Shown here piece by piece: positions 6,231 to 13,799 of a stretch of 18,180 bases of DNA. The position numbers and the translations under genes were made by a program. Position 1 is the stretch's first letter. Each line of letters begins with the position of its first letter. This DNA is from Deltaproteobacteria bacterium (GTDB lineage: Bacteria > Desulfobacterota > Desulfarculia > Adiutricales > Adiutricaceae), in NCBI GenBank assembly GCA_031278835.1, contig JAITJP010000145.1, positions 1 to 18,180 on the forward strand, in the 5' to 3' direction. The notes beneath the pieces are model-generated. The model did not search any database, was not told where the DNA came from, and saw only the letters and a list, made by a program, of their open reading frames with translations.

Positions 6231-7393
6231 TACTCGTCCTCGTCGTCCTGGTCAAAATCATCGTCCTCGGGCTCTTTTTCGAATTCCGGGTCCAGGTAGA
6301 GATTATGGAAATCGTCGACCTCAAAAAACCTTAGGCCAGAGTTTTCAATGATACTCATGATACCTTCGGGGGACTGGTCATCGGGGAGCAATTCGTGGGT
6401 CAGGGCCGTGCCGTCCAGGGCCAGGCGAAAACCGATCAGCGGGCTTCTCTCGTCAGGGCTTTTGACGCTTCGGGTGGTGACCCGGCACAGCCAAGGGGTA
6501 CTGCCCCAGGCCCCGCCGCGAATGACTTTGCTGGAACCCTCGGTGGGGCCCTTGGGGTTGGTGCTGGTGGCTGAGTCGTAATCGCCGTACCAATCGGCCA
6601 CCCATTCCCAGACATTACCCAGCATGTCATAGAGGCCCCAGGGATTGGGGTCTTTGAGGCCAACGTTTTGGCTACGGTTACCGGAATTGTGGCCAAACCA
6701 AGCGTATTGAGGCAACTCCTCGGGGGTGGCCCCAAAGTAGTAAGGCCAAGAGGTTCCGGCCCGGGCCGAGTATTCCCATTCAGCCTCGGTGGGCAGGCGG
6801 TAATGGCGATTGGCCGTGGCGTTTAGGCGGCTAATGAAAAGCTGGACTTCTTTCCAAGTCACGTTCTCGACCGGCCGGGAATCGCCCTTAAACTGGCTGG
6901 GGTTGTAGCCCATGCAAAATTCCCAGAGATTTTGGGTGACCGGGTATTTGGCCAAACGAAAGGGCCGACTGAGAATAACCCCATGGATGGGTTTTTCATA
7001 TTCCTGGCCCAGCCCGTCGTCATAATCGGCGCCCATGTTAAAAAGGCCCGAGGGGATTTCGCAAAACTCCAAGCAATTGAAGACGGAAAAGTCGCGAACC
7101 GGTTTTTTGGGCTTAACCAGGCTGATATTGGGGGGCTTCCAAGCGGCCGGCGGATAATCGTGGCTGGCTTCGACTTTGGGGGCCGGGCCTTTCAGGGGCG
7201 GGGCCAGATTCAGGGTAACGCTGGATTTCCTGGACAGCCAGTTGCGCCGGGCCTCGGCGATGCGGCCCAAAAGCCACCTGGCGGCGTCAACCATCTGGCC
7301 AGAGGTGGCCGGAAAATCCCAGCCGCATCTGGGGCAGCGTAAGAGGCTTGAGTCAAGCGTATAAAAACAAACCGGACATTTTTTCTCGAGCAC
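6230..7393 (-). CDS. Zinc-ribbon SUMF1/FGE-fold protein, probably not an active FGE
   Basis: This 387-residue protein has three parts. Residues 6-23 form a four-Cys zinc ribbon (C6-P-V-C9 and C20-P-R-C23). A low-complexity linker follows, then a formylglycine-generating-enzyme (SUMF1) fold at about 110-328, with 'YPVTQNLWEFCMG', 'RPVENVTW', 'YRLPTEAEWEYSARAG', 'GLYDMLGNVWEWVADWYG' and 'IRGGAWGS'. The first catalytic-type Cys is present (C303), but the position after 'GFR' that carries the second Cys in true FGEs is Leu324, so sulfatase activation is unlikely. Many bacterial SUMF1-fold proteins serve other or unknown roles. The C-terminus is very acidic (Asp/Glu). No signal peptide is seen, so it is probably cytoplasmic. 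The GTG start at 7393 is supported by AAGGAGG a few bases upstream. The gene has its own putative promoter (7534-7561). Confidence 0.85.
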   Translation of the reverse strand: MLEKKCPVCFYTLDSSLLRCPRCGWDFPATSGQMVDAARWLLGRIAEARRNWLSRKSSVTLNLAPPLKGPAPKVEASHDYPPAAWKPPNISLVKPKKPVRDFSVFNCLEFCEIPSGLFNMGADYDDGLGQEYEKPIHGVILSRPFRLAKYPVTQNLWEFCMGYNPSQFKGDSRPVENVTWKEVQLFISRLNATANRHYRLPTEAEWEYSARAGTSWPYYFGATPEELPQYAWFGHNSGNRSQNVGLKDPNPWGLYDMLGNVWEWVADWYGDYDSATSTNPKGPTEGSSKVIRGGAWGSTPWLCRVTTRSVKSPDERSPLIGFRLALDGTALTHELLPDDQSPEGIMSIIENSGLRFFEVDDFHNLYLDPEFEKEPEDDDFDQDDEDE

Positions 7394-7481
7394 GTCCCCT
7401 CCTTAAGCCACGGGCCAGCCCGTCCCAGCCTCAGTCAAAAAATTAAAAATAGGCTCAAAAATTATTTTTTTATTTCTGCCT

Positions 7482-7507
7482 AAGCCTGGTCCATTTGGCC
7501 CAGGCTT
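7482..7507 (-). other. Hairpin in leader of the SUMF1-fold gene
   Basis: AAGCCTGG (7482-7489) and CCAGGCTT (7500-7507) pair over 8 bp with a short inner CCA/TGG extension. On the - strand it follows the symporter stop and the putative promoter at 7534-7561, but no T-run follows it. It is either a weak terminator for the symporter gene or a structured 5' leader. Confidence 0.3.
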
Positions 7508-7533
7508 TAAGGAGAAATAAAATAACTGGCGCG

Positions 7534-7561
7534 ATTATACCACTTATTCATAGCCAGCCAA
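7534..7561 (-). promoter_or_regulatory. Putative sigma-70 promoter for the SUMF1-fold gene
   Basis: On the - strand, TTGGCT (7561-7556), a 16-base spacer and a perfect TATAAT (7539-7534) fit a sigma-70 promoter, with 4 of 6 and 6 of 6 consensus matches. It overlaps the last codons of the upstream symporter gene and would give a leader of about 130 bases before the GTG at 7393. Confidence 0.55.
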
Positions 7562-8551
7562 GGCCTGGTCTGGGGCCGGGCCGGAATCGGCCAGTTTTCT
7601 GGCTATATAGGAACAGGCCAGCAGCTGAATTTGATGAAAAATCATCAAAGGCAAGATGATGACGCTGGCCAGGGCCGGGGTAAAAATGATGTTGGCCATG
7701 GGTACCCCGGCCACCAAGCTTTTCTTGGAACCGCAGAAAAGGATGACGATCTGGTCGGCCCGGGGAAATTTTAAGAGCTTACCGGCCGTAAAGGTGCCCA
7801 GCAAAGCCAGGCTCAAAAGAAAGGCGCACAAAAGGATCAGGGCCATAAACATGGCTATTGACAAGGTGCCCCATAGCCCCGAGGTGGTGCCGTGGCTAAA
7901 ACTGACGTAAACAATGAAAAGGACCGACAGACGGTCGGTATAGCCCAAAAGGGTTTTTCTACGATTGATCCAGCCGGCCAGCCAGGGCCTGAGGGCTTGG
8001 CCCAGGGCAAAGGGCAAAACCAGTTGCAAAAATAGGTTCCAAACGGCCTGGGCCAGGGAAGTTTCCAAACTGGCCTGAAGGCAGAGGTTGACCAAGACCG
8101 GGGTCAGGAAAACCCCAAGTAGGCTTGAAAAAGAAGCGGCGCAGACGGCCGCGGCCACGTTGCCGCCGGCCATCGAGGTAAAGGCGATGGAAGACTGGAC
8201 CGTGGATGGCAAAACGCAAACAAACAATAGGCCAAGGTAGAGCCGCTCGTCGGTAAGCCAAAGGGCCAGGGGCTTAATCAAAAAGCCCAAAATGGGAAAC
8301 ATGATAAAAGTGGCCAGGCTTATGACCAAATGGAGTCGCCAACTGGTCAGCCCGGCCCAGAGGTTGGCCGGGGTAAGTTTTAGCCCATGCATGAAAAACA
8401 AAAAAGCCACCACCAGGGTGGTGGCCCCTTTAAATATATCATAAACTTGGCCACTGGCTGGCAAAAACACGGCCAAGATTACCGTTAAAATTAAGGCGTT
8501 GGTAAAACCGTCCGAATGATTTTTAAGAAACAAAAAGGCCCGTTTGATCAT
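7544..8551 (-). CDS. Bile acid:sodium symporter family protein (SBF-like, YfeH type)
   Basis: This ~335-residue integral membrane protein has about nine or ten hydrophobic segments spread over its whole length. 'FFMHGLKLTPANLWAG' and 'LPSTVQSSIAFTSMAGG' followed by 'NVAAAVCAASFSS' are hallmarks of the SBF-like (YfeH/Rch1) branch of the BASS superfamily, inner-membrane secondary transporters. Substrates of bacterial members are mostly unknown, and nothing nearby indicates one. ATG 8551 has GGAGG six bases upstream and is preferred over the TTG at 8554. It ends in TAA, and the next gene's promoter overlaps its 3' end. Confidence 0.88.
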   Translation of the reverse strand: MIKRAFLFLKNHSDGFTNALILTVILAVFLPASGQVYDIFKGATTLVVAFLFFMHGLKLTPANLWAGLTSWRLHLVISLATFIMFPILGFLIKPLALWLTDERLYLGLLFVCVLPSTVQSSIAFTSMAGGNVAAAVCAASFSSLLGVFLTPVLVNLCLQASLETSLAQAVWNLFLQLVLPFALGQALRPWLAGWINRRKTLLGYTDRLSVLFIVYVSFSHGTTSGLWGTLSIAMFMALILLCAFLLSLALLGTFTAGKLLKFPRADQIVILFCGSKKSLVAGVPMANIIFTPALASVIILPLMIFHQIQLLACSYIARKLADSGPAPDQALAGYE

Positions 8552-8677
8552 CAAAGCCCTCCAGGCAATAAAGGCCAGGCCCCGGTCTGACCGTCCTTAC
8601 ATTGTAGCCCCGGAGAGGGTCATCTGTCCAATAGCCAGCTTTAATAGTTTAAAGACCGCGCCAAAACCCTTGGCCCA

Positions 8678-8705
8678 AAGGGCTAAGGCCTCGGCCTTAG
8701 CCCTT
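8678..8705 (-). terminator. Stem-loop downstream of the HD-GYP gene
   Basis: AAGGGCTAAGGCC (8678-8690) and GGCCTTAGCCCTT (8693-8705) are perfect 13-bp arms with a 2-base spacer. On the - strand the stem starts 12 bases past the TAG of the HD-GYP gene. The T-run after it is short (TTTT, about 12 bases on), so the termination role is probable rather than certain. The stem also contains an in-frame TAA that would backstop readthrough of the TAG. Confidence 0.55.
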
Positions 8706-8717
8706 GGGGCTAGTGGG

Positions 8718-9812
8718 CTAGACTTGGGCGAATTTATGGTTAATGTCTTTAAAAACTTCCACCAGGGCCGGGTCAAAGTGAGTGCCGCTCTCGGAGATAA
8801 TTATTTCACTGGCCTTTTCATGGCTCAGGGCTTTTTTGTAGGGCCGAAAGGAAGTCAGGGCGTCGTAGACGTCGGTTATGGCCATGACCCGGCCCTTTAA
8901 GGGGATTTGTTCCCCGCTGAGGGCCAAGGGGTAACCCTGGCCGTCCCAGCGCTCGTGATGGGTCAGGGCCATGACCCGGGCGTCCACCAGGTAACTAGCC
9001 TCGCTGGGCGGTAGGTTTTGGGCGATCTTGTCGATTATTTCGGCCCCGGAGTTGGCATGGCTTTTCATGATCTCAAATTCTTCGGGGGTTAAGGGGCCGG
9101 GCTTTTTTAAAATAGCGTCGGGAATGGTGATCTTGCCCACGTCATGGAGCCTTGAAGATTGCAGCAGCAAAGTCAGGTTCCAGGAGTGGGCCTCGGTCGG
9201 GCAATCGGCTCTGGCCAAAAGGGCGAAAACCAATGTCTCCATCCATTTAAGGGTCCTGGCCACGTGATCGCCGGTGGTGGCGTCCCGGCTTTCCACCAAA
9301 TCCACCACCGTGTCCAAGACGCTGGCCTGGAGCCTAACCACCTTGTTGGTTTCCTCAACCACCAAGCGTTTTAAATTTTCGTTAAAAAGTCTCAGCTCCT
9401 CGCCTTTTCTCTCCAAATCAAGTCTTTGGGAAAGAATAGTTAGGTGAATATCTACCCGCTGTTTTAAAAGAGTGGGTTCTATGGGCTTGTATAGGTAATC
9501 GACCGCCCCCAAACGTAAGCCCTCGATCTCGGAACCCACGTCGGCGTTGGCCGTTAAAAAAATAACCGGAACTTCCTTGGTCGATTCTCTGGCCTTAAGG
9601 CTCCTGATGGCCTCCAAGCCGGACATGCCCGGCATGTTGATGTCCAAGACAATCAGGTGCGGCTTAACCTCCTCAAGTAACTCAAACATCCTCTGGGCCG
9701 AGGGCACGGTAAAAACCTCGCCCCGATCGGCCAAAGCGCTCTTGGCCAGCTTTAGATTGGTGACCGAATCATCGACCACCATGATCTTGGCCTGGTTTAA
9801 ATTATGCCCCAT
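8718..9812 (-). CDS. Response regulator with HD-GYP domain (predicted c-di-GMP phosphodiesterase)
   Basis: This 364-residue two-domain protein resembles RpfG-class regulators. The REC domain (about 9-125) has the acidic pair D14-D15, phosphoacceptor D57 in 'VLDINMPGMSG', and K109. A coiled linker ('LDLERKGEELRLFNENLKRL') leads to an HD-GYP domain (about 165-355) with all expected metal and catalytic motifs: 'GDHVART', H213-D214 in 'LHDVGK', 'SHANSG', 'HHERWDGQGYP' and 'DVYDALTS'. It is predicted to hydrolyse cyclic di-GMP when phosphorylated. It lies 128 bases downstream of, and in the same direction as, the hybrid kinase, a likely cognate sensor. GAGG sits 8 bases before the ATG. It ends in TAG, with a TAA seven codons later in the same frame. 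Confidence 0.93.
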   Translation of the reverse strand: MGHNLNQAKIMVVDDSVTNLKLAKSALADRGEVFTVPSAQRMFELLEEVKPHLIVLDINMPGMSGLEAIRSLKARESTKEVPVIFLTANADVGSEIEGLRLGAVDYLYKPIEPTLLKQRVDIHLTILSQRLDLERKGEELRLFNENLKRLVVEETNKVVRLQASVLDTVVDLVESRDATTGDHVARTLKWMETLVFALLARADCPTEAHSWNLTLLLQSSRLHDVGKITIPDAILKKPGPLTPEEFEIMKSHANSGAEIIDKIAQNLPPSEASYLVDARVMALTHHERWDGQGYPLALSGEQIPLKGRVMAITDVYDALTSFRPYKKALSHEKASEIIISESGTHFDPALVEVFKDINHKFAQV

Positions 9813-9892
9813 CTTGATTACCTCAAAAGTTCAAAGCCTCACGGCTTAGTAGAAAAAGCTGGACCGGCTCTTAGGCCTGAAAAAAAACATTT

Positions 9893-9941
9893 AAGCCCAT
9901 AAAAAAAGGCCGGCCCCCGGGGCGGCTTATTTTATGGGCTT
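9893..9941 (-). terminator. Terminator after the hybrid kinase gene
   Basis: AAGCCCATAAAA (9893-9904) and its exact complement (9930-9941) form a 12-bp outer stem that reaches into the kinase stop codon. Inside it is a second, very G/C-rich hairpin, followed on the - strand by T7 (9907-9901). It should at least attenuate transcription from the kinase into the HD-GYP gene. Confidence 0.65.
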
Positions 9942-11566
9942 CAAAGGCGGCCAATCAGCTCCAGAGCGGCCCCATAATCGGCCACCAAGATCTTATCGGA
10001 GGCTACCGTCAGGAGATTTTTGGTCTCAAGATCGCAAGTGGAGGAGAGTTCTTCGATGATTTGGTCAGCCAAGCTCAGGTTTTTGTTTTCTAGGGCCCGT
10101 TTAAGTTGGCTGAGCTTCTCGGCCGAGGCTTTTTCCATCTTTGGGGCCTCCCGAGCCTCTTGATTTTGGTCCATTTTTAGAGCTGAATCGATTTTGGCGG
10201 CCAAAGCGTTTAGGGCCTCCTTAAAATCGCTCAGCTGGCCTTGGGTAAAGGGCTCCATTTGGCCCTTTTGGCCGGCTTCTTCCAAAAGGGCGGCCTTTTG
10301 GGACAAACTAATGGCCCCAATGTTGGCCGAGGCGCTTTTGAGGGCGTGGACCTTGATGGTCAGATCGGCTAGCTCCGCTGGGCCCTTGGGCACCAATAGG
10401 CCCGTACCGATGGCCCTAACGTCAACCAAAAAGGCCCCCAAAAGTTCCCGATACTTTCGAGGCGATTGGCCCGAACGCCTTAGCCCGTCGATCGGTTCAA
10501 AACCCTCAAAGGTCAGTTCCCTTAAAAAATCCGACTGGGCCTTTGGAGGCCCCTCGGGCTGGTGGGGCCAAAGGACCTGGGCCACCAAGTGGCCCTCGAC
10601 CGAGCCCTCGGCCGAGCCCTCGGCCGAGCCCTCGGCCGGGCCCGAGTCTAGGGCCGAGCTTCGGGCCTTGGGGGGAATCCACTTGTCTAGGAGGGCGGTC
10701 ATTTCTTGGTGATCAATGGGCTTGGAGATGTAATCGTCAAAACCCTGTTCCAGGAGGGACTCTCTGGCTCCGGTCACGGCGTTGGCCGTAAGGGAAATTA
10801 TGGGCACCCGCAAGTAGTGGCCGCCCAGGGCCCGGATTAATTTTAAGGTGGCCACCCCGTCCAAAACCGGCATCATTTGGTCAATAAACAAAAGGTCGAA
10901 AGTTTGGCTCTTGGCCAGTTCCAGGGCCTCTTGACCAGAGAGGGCCGTGGTCACTTTCATTTGGTAGGGCTCAAGTAAGCCCTGGGCCACGGTCAGGTTG
11001 GTCAAAACGTCGTCGACCAAAAGGACCTTAAATTCCGGGGCCAAAAAAGGGGCCTTAGCCATTACCCCGGAGGCGTCGGTTCGGGCCGGCAGTTGACCCA
11101 GGGGCCGGGGATCCATGATGACCTGACGGCAGGTGGCCGTAAAGGTGGAACCCTGGCCAAAAACGCTTTGAACGGTGATGTCGCCCCCCATCAAACGGCA
11201 CAGGTTTAAGGCAATCGATAAACCCAGACCGGTGCCTTCGATCTTTTGATCCGAGCGGCCCTCCAGGCGGACAAAGTCGTCAAAGAGATGTTCAAGATCT
11301 TCTTCGCGGATACCCACGCCGGTGTCTTGGACAATAAAAATAAGCTCAATGGAACTGTCGTCTAGTTTTTCAAAATCAGCCGAAAACTTGATCTGGCCCT
11401 TATTGGTGTACTTGACGGCGTTGACCAGTAGGTTTAAAAGGACTTGCTTAAGGCTCCTTTCGTCGCCCAGTAAAACCGCCGGCAGATCGGGGCAGATCTG
11501 GGCCTCAAAGTCCAAAATAGGTTTTTCCTTAAGCCGAACCTCCACCAGGGCCAAGACGTCAGCCAA
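9941..11566 (-). CDS. Hybrid histidine kinase, C-terminal part (HATPase-REC-HPt), downstream of an in-frame TAG
   Basis: This frame continues the kinase encoded at 11621-12799 after one TAG codon. It is open from 11620; a TTG at 11566 is the first start-like codon and has no good ribosome binding site, so it is probably not an independent gene. Counting from that TTG there are 541 residues. The ATPase domain has the N-box at N49, G1 'DTGVGI' (81-86) and G2 'GTGLGLS' (111-117). A REC domain spans about 180-298 (D185-D186, phosphoacceptor D229, K282). A Gly/Glu/Ser repeat linker (310-325) follows, then an HPt domain with phosphorylatable His407 in 'HALKSASANIGA'. All catalytic residues are intact, so the break is recent, a sequencing error or read through. 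It ends in TGA and lies upstream of the HD-GYP regulator. Confidence 0.85.
   Translation of the reverse strand: MADVLALVEVRLKEKPILDFEAQICPDLPAVLLGDERSLKQVLLNLLVNAVKYTNKGQIKFSADFEKLDDSSIELIFIVQDTGVGIREEDLEHLFDDFVRLEGRSDQKIEGTGLGLSIALNLCRLMGGDITVQSVFGQGSTFTATCRQVIMDPRPLGQLPARTDASGVMAKAPFLAPEFKVLLVDDVLTNLTVAQGLLEPYQMKVTTALSGQEALELAKSQTFDLLFIDQMMPVLDGVATLKLIRALGGHYLRVPIISLTANAVTGARESLLEQGFDDYISKPIDHQEMTALLDKWIPPKARSSALDSGPAEGSAEGSAEGSVEGHLVAQVLWPHQPEGPPKAQSDFLRELTFEGFEPIDGLRRSGQSPRKYRELLGAFLVDVRAIGTGLLVPKGPAELADLTIKVHALKSASANIGAISLSQKAALLEEAGQKGQMEPFTQGQLSDFKEALNALAAKIDSALKMDQNQEAREAPKMEKASAEKLSQLKRALENKNLSLADQIIEELSSTCDLETKNLLTVASDKILVADYGAALELIGRL
10592..10639 (-). repeat. 12-base tandem repeat in the kinase linker
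   Basis: Four units of 12 bases, GCCCTCGGCCGA on the + strand (10592-10603, 10604-10615, 10616-10627, 10628-10639; the first and last with one change each), encode SAEG-type tetrapeptides between the REC and HPt domains. It is in frame, so copy number could vary without breaking the gene. Confidence 0.85.
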
Positions 11567-11620
11567 TAATCGCCCGGTTTTGTAAGGGCTTTCAACTAGC
11601 TCGATTTTTCCAGACTCCAG

Positions 11621-11623
11621 CTA
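11621..11623 (-). other. In-frame TAG codon splitting the hybrid kinase
   Basis: On the - strand the frame reads E-I-L-D-F-S, TAG, L-E-S-G-K-I-E-L. Kinases of this family normally have 'DFSK(I/L)ESGK', so the stop stands exactly where lysine belongs, one base away from AAG. The frame is otherwise continuous from 12799 to 9941 (952 sense codons if TAG is read). Confidence 0.9.
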
Positions 11624-12799
11624 GGAAAAATCCAAAATCTCGTTAACCAAGTGCAGTAAGGTCCCCCCGGCCCGATTGATGTCTTCCAAGTAGCTGGGCA
11701 CGTTGGGGGCGGCCGGGTTCCGGCGCACTAGTTCGCTTAAACCAATAATGGCGTTTAAGGGGGTTCTTAGTTCGTGGCTGATCCTGGCCAGGGAATTGGT
11801 TTTGAGGCGATTGGCTTCATCGGATCTGGCCCGGGCTTGGCTTAGGCGAATCAAAACCACCGAGAGCATGGTGGCCAAAAACAGGGCTATGCCCACCAAA
11901 ACCGGGAAAGTATCCCGGGCCTCTTGGTAATAAAAAGATTCCGGAGAAAACATGCCCAATAACCAGCCATTGTCAAGCCTACTAAATATGGCCACGAAAA
12001 ACTTATTGTCAAAATATATACGCTTTATGAGCATGTCGGCGCTGGTGGCCGGCAGATCCGGCACCAGTGATTTAAAACTCTCAATCTCGTGTAAGTGTTG
12101 GCCCTCGACTCGGTGATCCGAAAAGGCCACCACCTTGAGGCTACTGTCGGCCAACAAAGCGAAAACCTCTCCCCTACCTAGTTTTAGGCTCTCCACCCTG
12201 GCGATGATGGGATCGAGGTCTAATTCCATGCCCATGACCCCGCGAATGACCCCCTGGCCGTCGGTGATGGGCTTACTTAAGGCCACCACCGATTTGCCGG
12301 TTTCCCGGTCACTGTAAGGGCCGCTGTGATAGAAATGACTGGGTAGGTCAGGATCGCCTTTATTGGCCCAGTCAATGGCCCCGGCGTACCAATCGAATTT
12401 TTCCATCTGGCTGGCCGAAAGGCTTTTTATGCCCCCAATGTCTATGTAATTTCCGTCCAGATAGCAAAAAAGTTCTTGATAAACTTGCCGCAAGTTACTT
12501 TGAGTGGAAAAGTCGGCCGAAAGTCTTCTAACTAAGTCCAAGTAACCCGATTCCTTAACGCCCCTTTCCATGCCCATGGTCATGACCTGGGAGGAGTGCA
12601 GTAAGGCGTCCTCGCAAGCCTGACTAAGCGAAAGTAAGCCCAGCCGATAAACTCTCATCTCGGTCTGGCTATAAAGGTCAATTTGCCTTCTGACCACCCG
12701 GCTCATAAAAAAGTAACTGGCCAAGGACATGATCAAAAAGGCCATTATGACCAGGATAATCAACTTGTAATCGTTTTTAATGGCGTTTTTAAAGCTCAT
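11621..12799 (-). CDS. Hybrid histidine kinase, N-terminal part (Cache sensor-HisKA), ends at in-frame TAG
   Basis: This 392-residue portion is the sensor and phospho-accepting part of a membrane kinase. Hydrophobic segments at about 13-32 and 298-317 bracket a periplasmic region of ~265 residues with the look of a double-Cache ligand-sensing domain ('WANKGDPDLPSHFYHSGPY', 'VALSKPITDGQGVIRGVMG'). The HisKA domain has phospho-accepting His342 in 'ISHELRTPLNAIIG'. The frame stops at TAG immediately after 'EILDFS', before the ATPase domain, so this part alone could not phosphorylate itself. The catalytic, REC and HPt domains follow in the same frame. Start ATG 12799 has only a weak ribosome binding site. 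A TATAAT-like element lies 118 bases upstream. Confidence 0.85.
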   Translation of the reverse strand: MSFKNAIKNDYKLIILVIMAFLIMSLASYFFMSRVVRRQIDLYSQTEMRVYRLGLLSLSQACEDALLHSSQVMTMGMERGVKESGYLDLVRRLSADFSTQSNLRQVYQELFCYLDGNYIDIGGIKSLSASQMEKFDWYAGAIDWANKGDPDLPSHFYHSGPYSDRETGKSVVALSKPITDGQGVIRGVMGMELDLDPIIARVESLKLGRGEVFALLADSSLKVVAFSDHRVEGQHLHEIESFKSLVPDLPATSADMLIKRIYFDNKFFVAIFSRLDNGWLLGMFSPESFYYQEARDTFPVLVGIALFLATMLSVVLIRLSQARARSDEANRLKTNSLARISHELRTPLNAIIGLSELVRRNPAAPNVPSYLEDINRAGGTLLHLVNEILDFS

Positions 12800-13226
12800 C
12801 TCAATTCCAACCCATTAAAGAGCCGCCCGAGCCAGGCCCCAGACCAGACCTAAAAAAACCATGACCAAAACCAAGAATAAAGAAAAACAAAAGGCCGTAA
12901 GGAGAAGGCCAGTTAGATTATACTACTATTTTGGCCTTAAAGCTTCTTGGTTTTTCAAGAAAAAGGTCCAGTTTTAAAAGGGCCAAGCCCAGAAGCCAAA
13001 CCAGCCACAAAAAAACTATTTTTTTTAATTTTTTCCAGCAAAAATAGATAAAAGTAGAGATTAAGACTTAATCGCCAGGAAAAATATCATAAAAGCCACT
13101 ATGATCGCTATTTTTTTTACTTCTTTACGGCTTAATCATAAAAATTAACCGATCTTTTCAGTTTAGGCAAAAAAAAATGCCATGATAAAAACCATGACAT
13201 CTCTAAGGCTTATTTTAAACACCAAT
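12800..13226. other. A/T-rich intergenic region with putative -10 box and palindrome
   Basis: No gene is credible in these 427 bases. On the - strand a perfect TATAAT (12922-12917) could be the -10 of the kinase promoter, although no good -35 is seen at 16-18 bases. A perfect 7-1-7 palindrome, GATTAAGACTTAATC (13059-13073), lies further upstream; its half-site CTTAATC recurs once near 13130. ATCATA/TATGAT arms separated by 8 bases (about 13087-13106) precede a T8 run on the + strand, but no + strand gene is there to terminate. Homopolymer A/T runs are frequent. Confidence 0.5.
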
Positions 13227-13257
13227 TGAATCCAGCTAAATATTTTAGCTGGATTCA
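13227..13257 (-). terminator. Stem-loop at the end of the zinc operon
   Basis: TGAATCCAGCTAAA (13227-13240) pairs perfectly with 13244-13257 over 14 bp with a 3-base loop, and it includes the zur stop codon and last codons. Only a broken T-rich stretch follows on the - strand, so it may end transcription or protect the 3' end of the operon mRNA. Confidence 0.55.
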
Positions 13258-13799
13258 GTAAGGGTTTTTTCTTCGCACAGGCCGCAGTGGCCGTGGATTT
13301 CGATGCTGCCCCTTTTGAGGGCATAGCCCAAATCGTTAAGTTTTTCAAAGACCATGATGGAGAGATCGGGATCGTTTATCTCGGTGGTTTTTTGGCAGGT
13401 TGGGCAAACCAGGATGAGGGGCTGGTGATCGAGGGCCCCGTCCTGTTCGGTGCAGGCCACGAAAGCGTTTATGGCGTTAACCTTATGGACCAAACCGTTT
13501 TCCATTAAAAAGTCCAGGACCCGGTAAACGGTGGCCGGGGTTAGGCGGCGGCCCAGGACGGCCGATTGTTCGATTAAGTCGTAGGCCTTGACCGGTTTTC
13601 CGGCCTTGAGTAAAAGCCCCATGAGGCGGCGCCTGAGATTGGTCAAGTGAAGGCCCCGGTTGGCGCATTGCTGGGCCAAGCCATCGAGGCTTTTTTTGAC
13701 CATCTCATCGGACAGAGGCATGGGACTAATCTCGCGGGGAGCCTGGGTTTGGGCTTTTTTGTTTTTGTTTGAAGAGCGCTTAACCGGTTTCCTCGTCAA
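13245..13799 (-). CDS. zur: Fur-family zinc uptake regulator Zur
   Basis: This Fur-family repressor (184 residues from the TTG at 13799) is of the Zur class. The winged helix contains 'LTPATVYRVLDFLMENGLVHKV' (here split as 'LTPATVYRVLDFL' and 'GLVHKV'), and 'NAINAFVAC' is the segment that distinguishes Zur from Fur. Structural zinc is expected at C132-x-x-C135 ('CPTCQ') and C172-x-x-C175 ('CGLC'); H125 and His in 'EIHGHC' are further ligands. With zinc bound it should repress zinc-uptake genes. It overlaps the DUF3299 gene by 20 bases and is last in the operon whose promoter carries a Zur-like operator, implying autoregulation. The TTG start has no clear ribosome binding site; ATG 13721 would remove a basic, Asn/Lys-rich 26-residue extension and is a good alternative. 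Confidence 0.9.
   Translation of the reverse strand: MTRKPVKRSSNKNKKAQTQAPREISPMPLSDEMVKKSLDGLAQQCANRGLHLTNLRRRLMGLLLKAGKPVKAYDLIEQSAVLGRRLTPATVYRVLDFLMENGLVHKVNAINAFVACTEQDGALDHQPLILVCPTCQKTTEINDPDLSIMVFEKLNDLGYALKRGSIEIHGHCGLCEEKTLTESS

Noticed and set aside
6230..7393. Diversity-generating retroelement target, because such targets often use the SUMF1/C-type-lectin fold
   Set aside because: There is no reverse transcriptase or template repeat in the window, the expected variable region is not adenine-mutagenised AAY-rich, and the fold is followed by a C-terminal extension.
9941..11566. Independent soluble kinase/REC/HPt gene starting at TTG 11566
   Set aside because: The frame is open and homologous right up to the TAG at 11621 (LESGKIEL follows it directly), and the TTG lacks a good ribosome binding site, so it is the continuation of the upstream kinase.
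13163..13348. 61-codon - strand frame overlapping the end of zur
   Set aside because: It lies in another frame over the zur Cys-rich end and the terminator stem, with no ribosome binding site or family resemblance.
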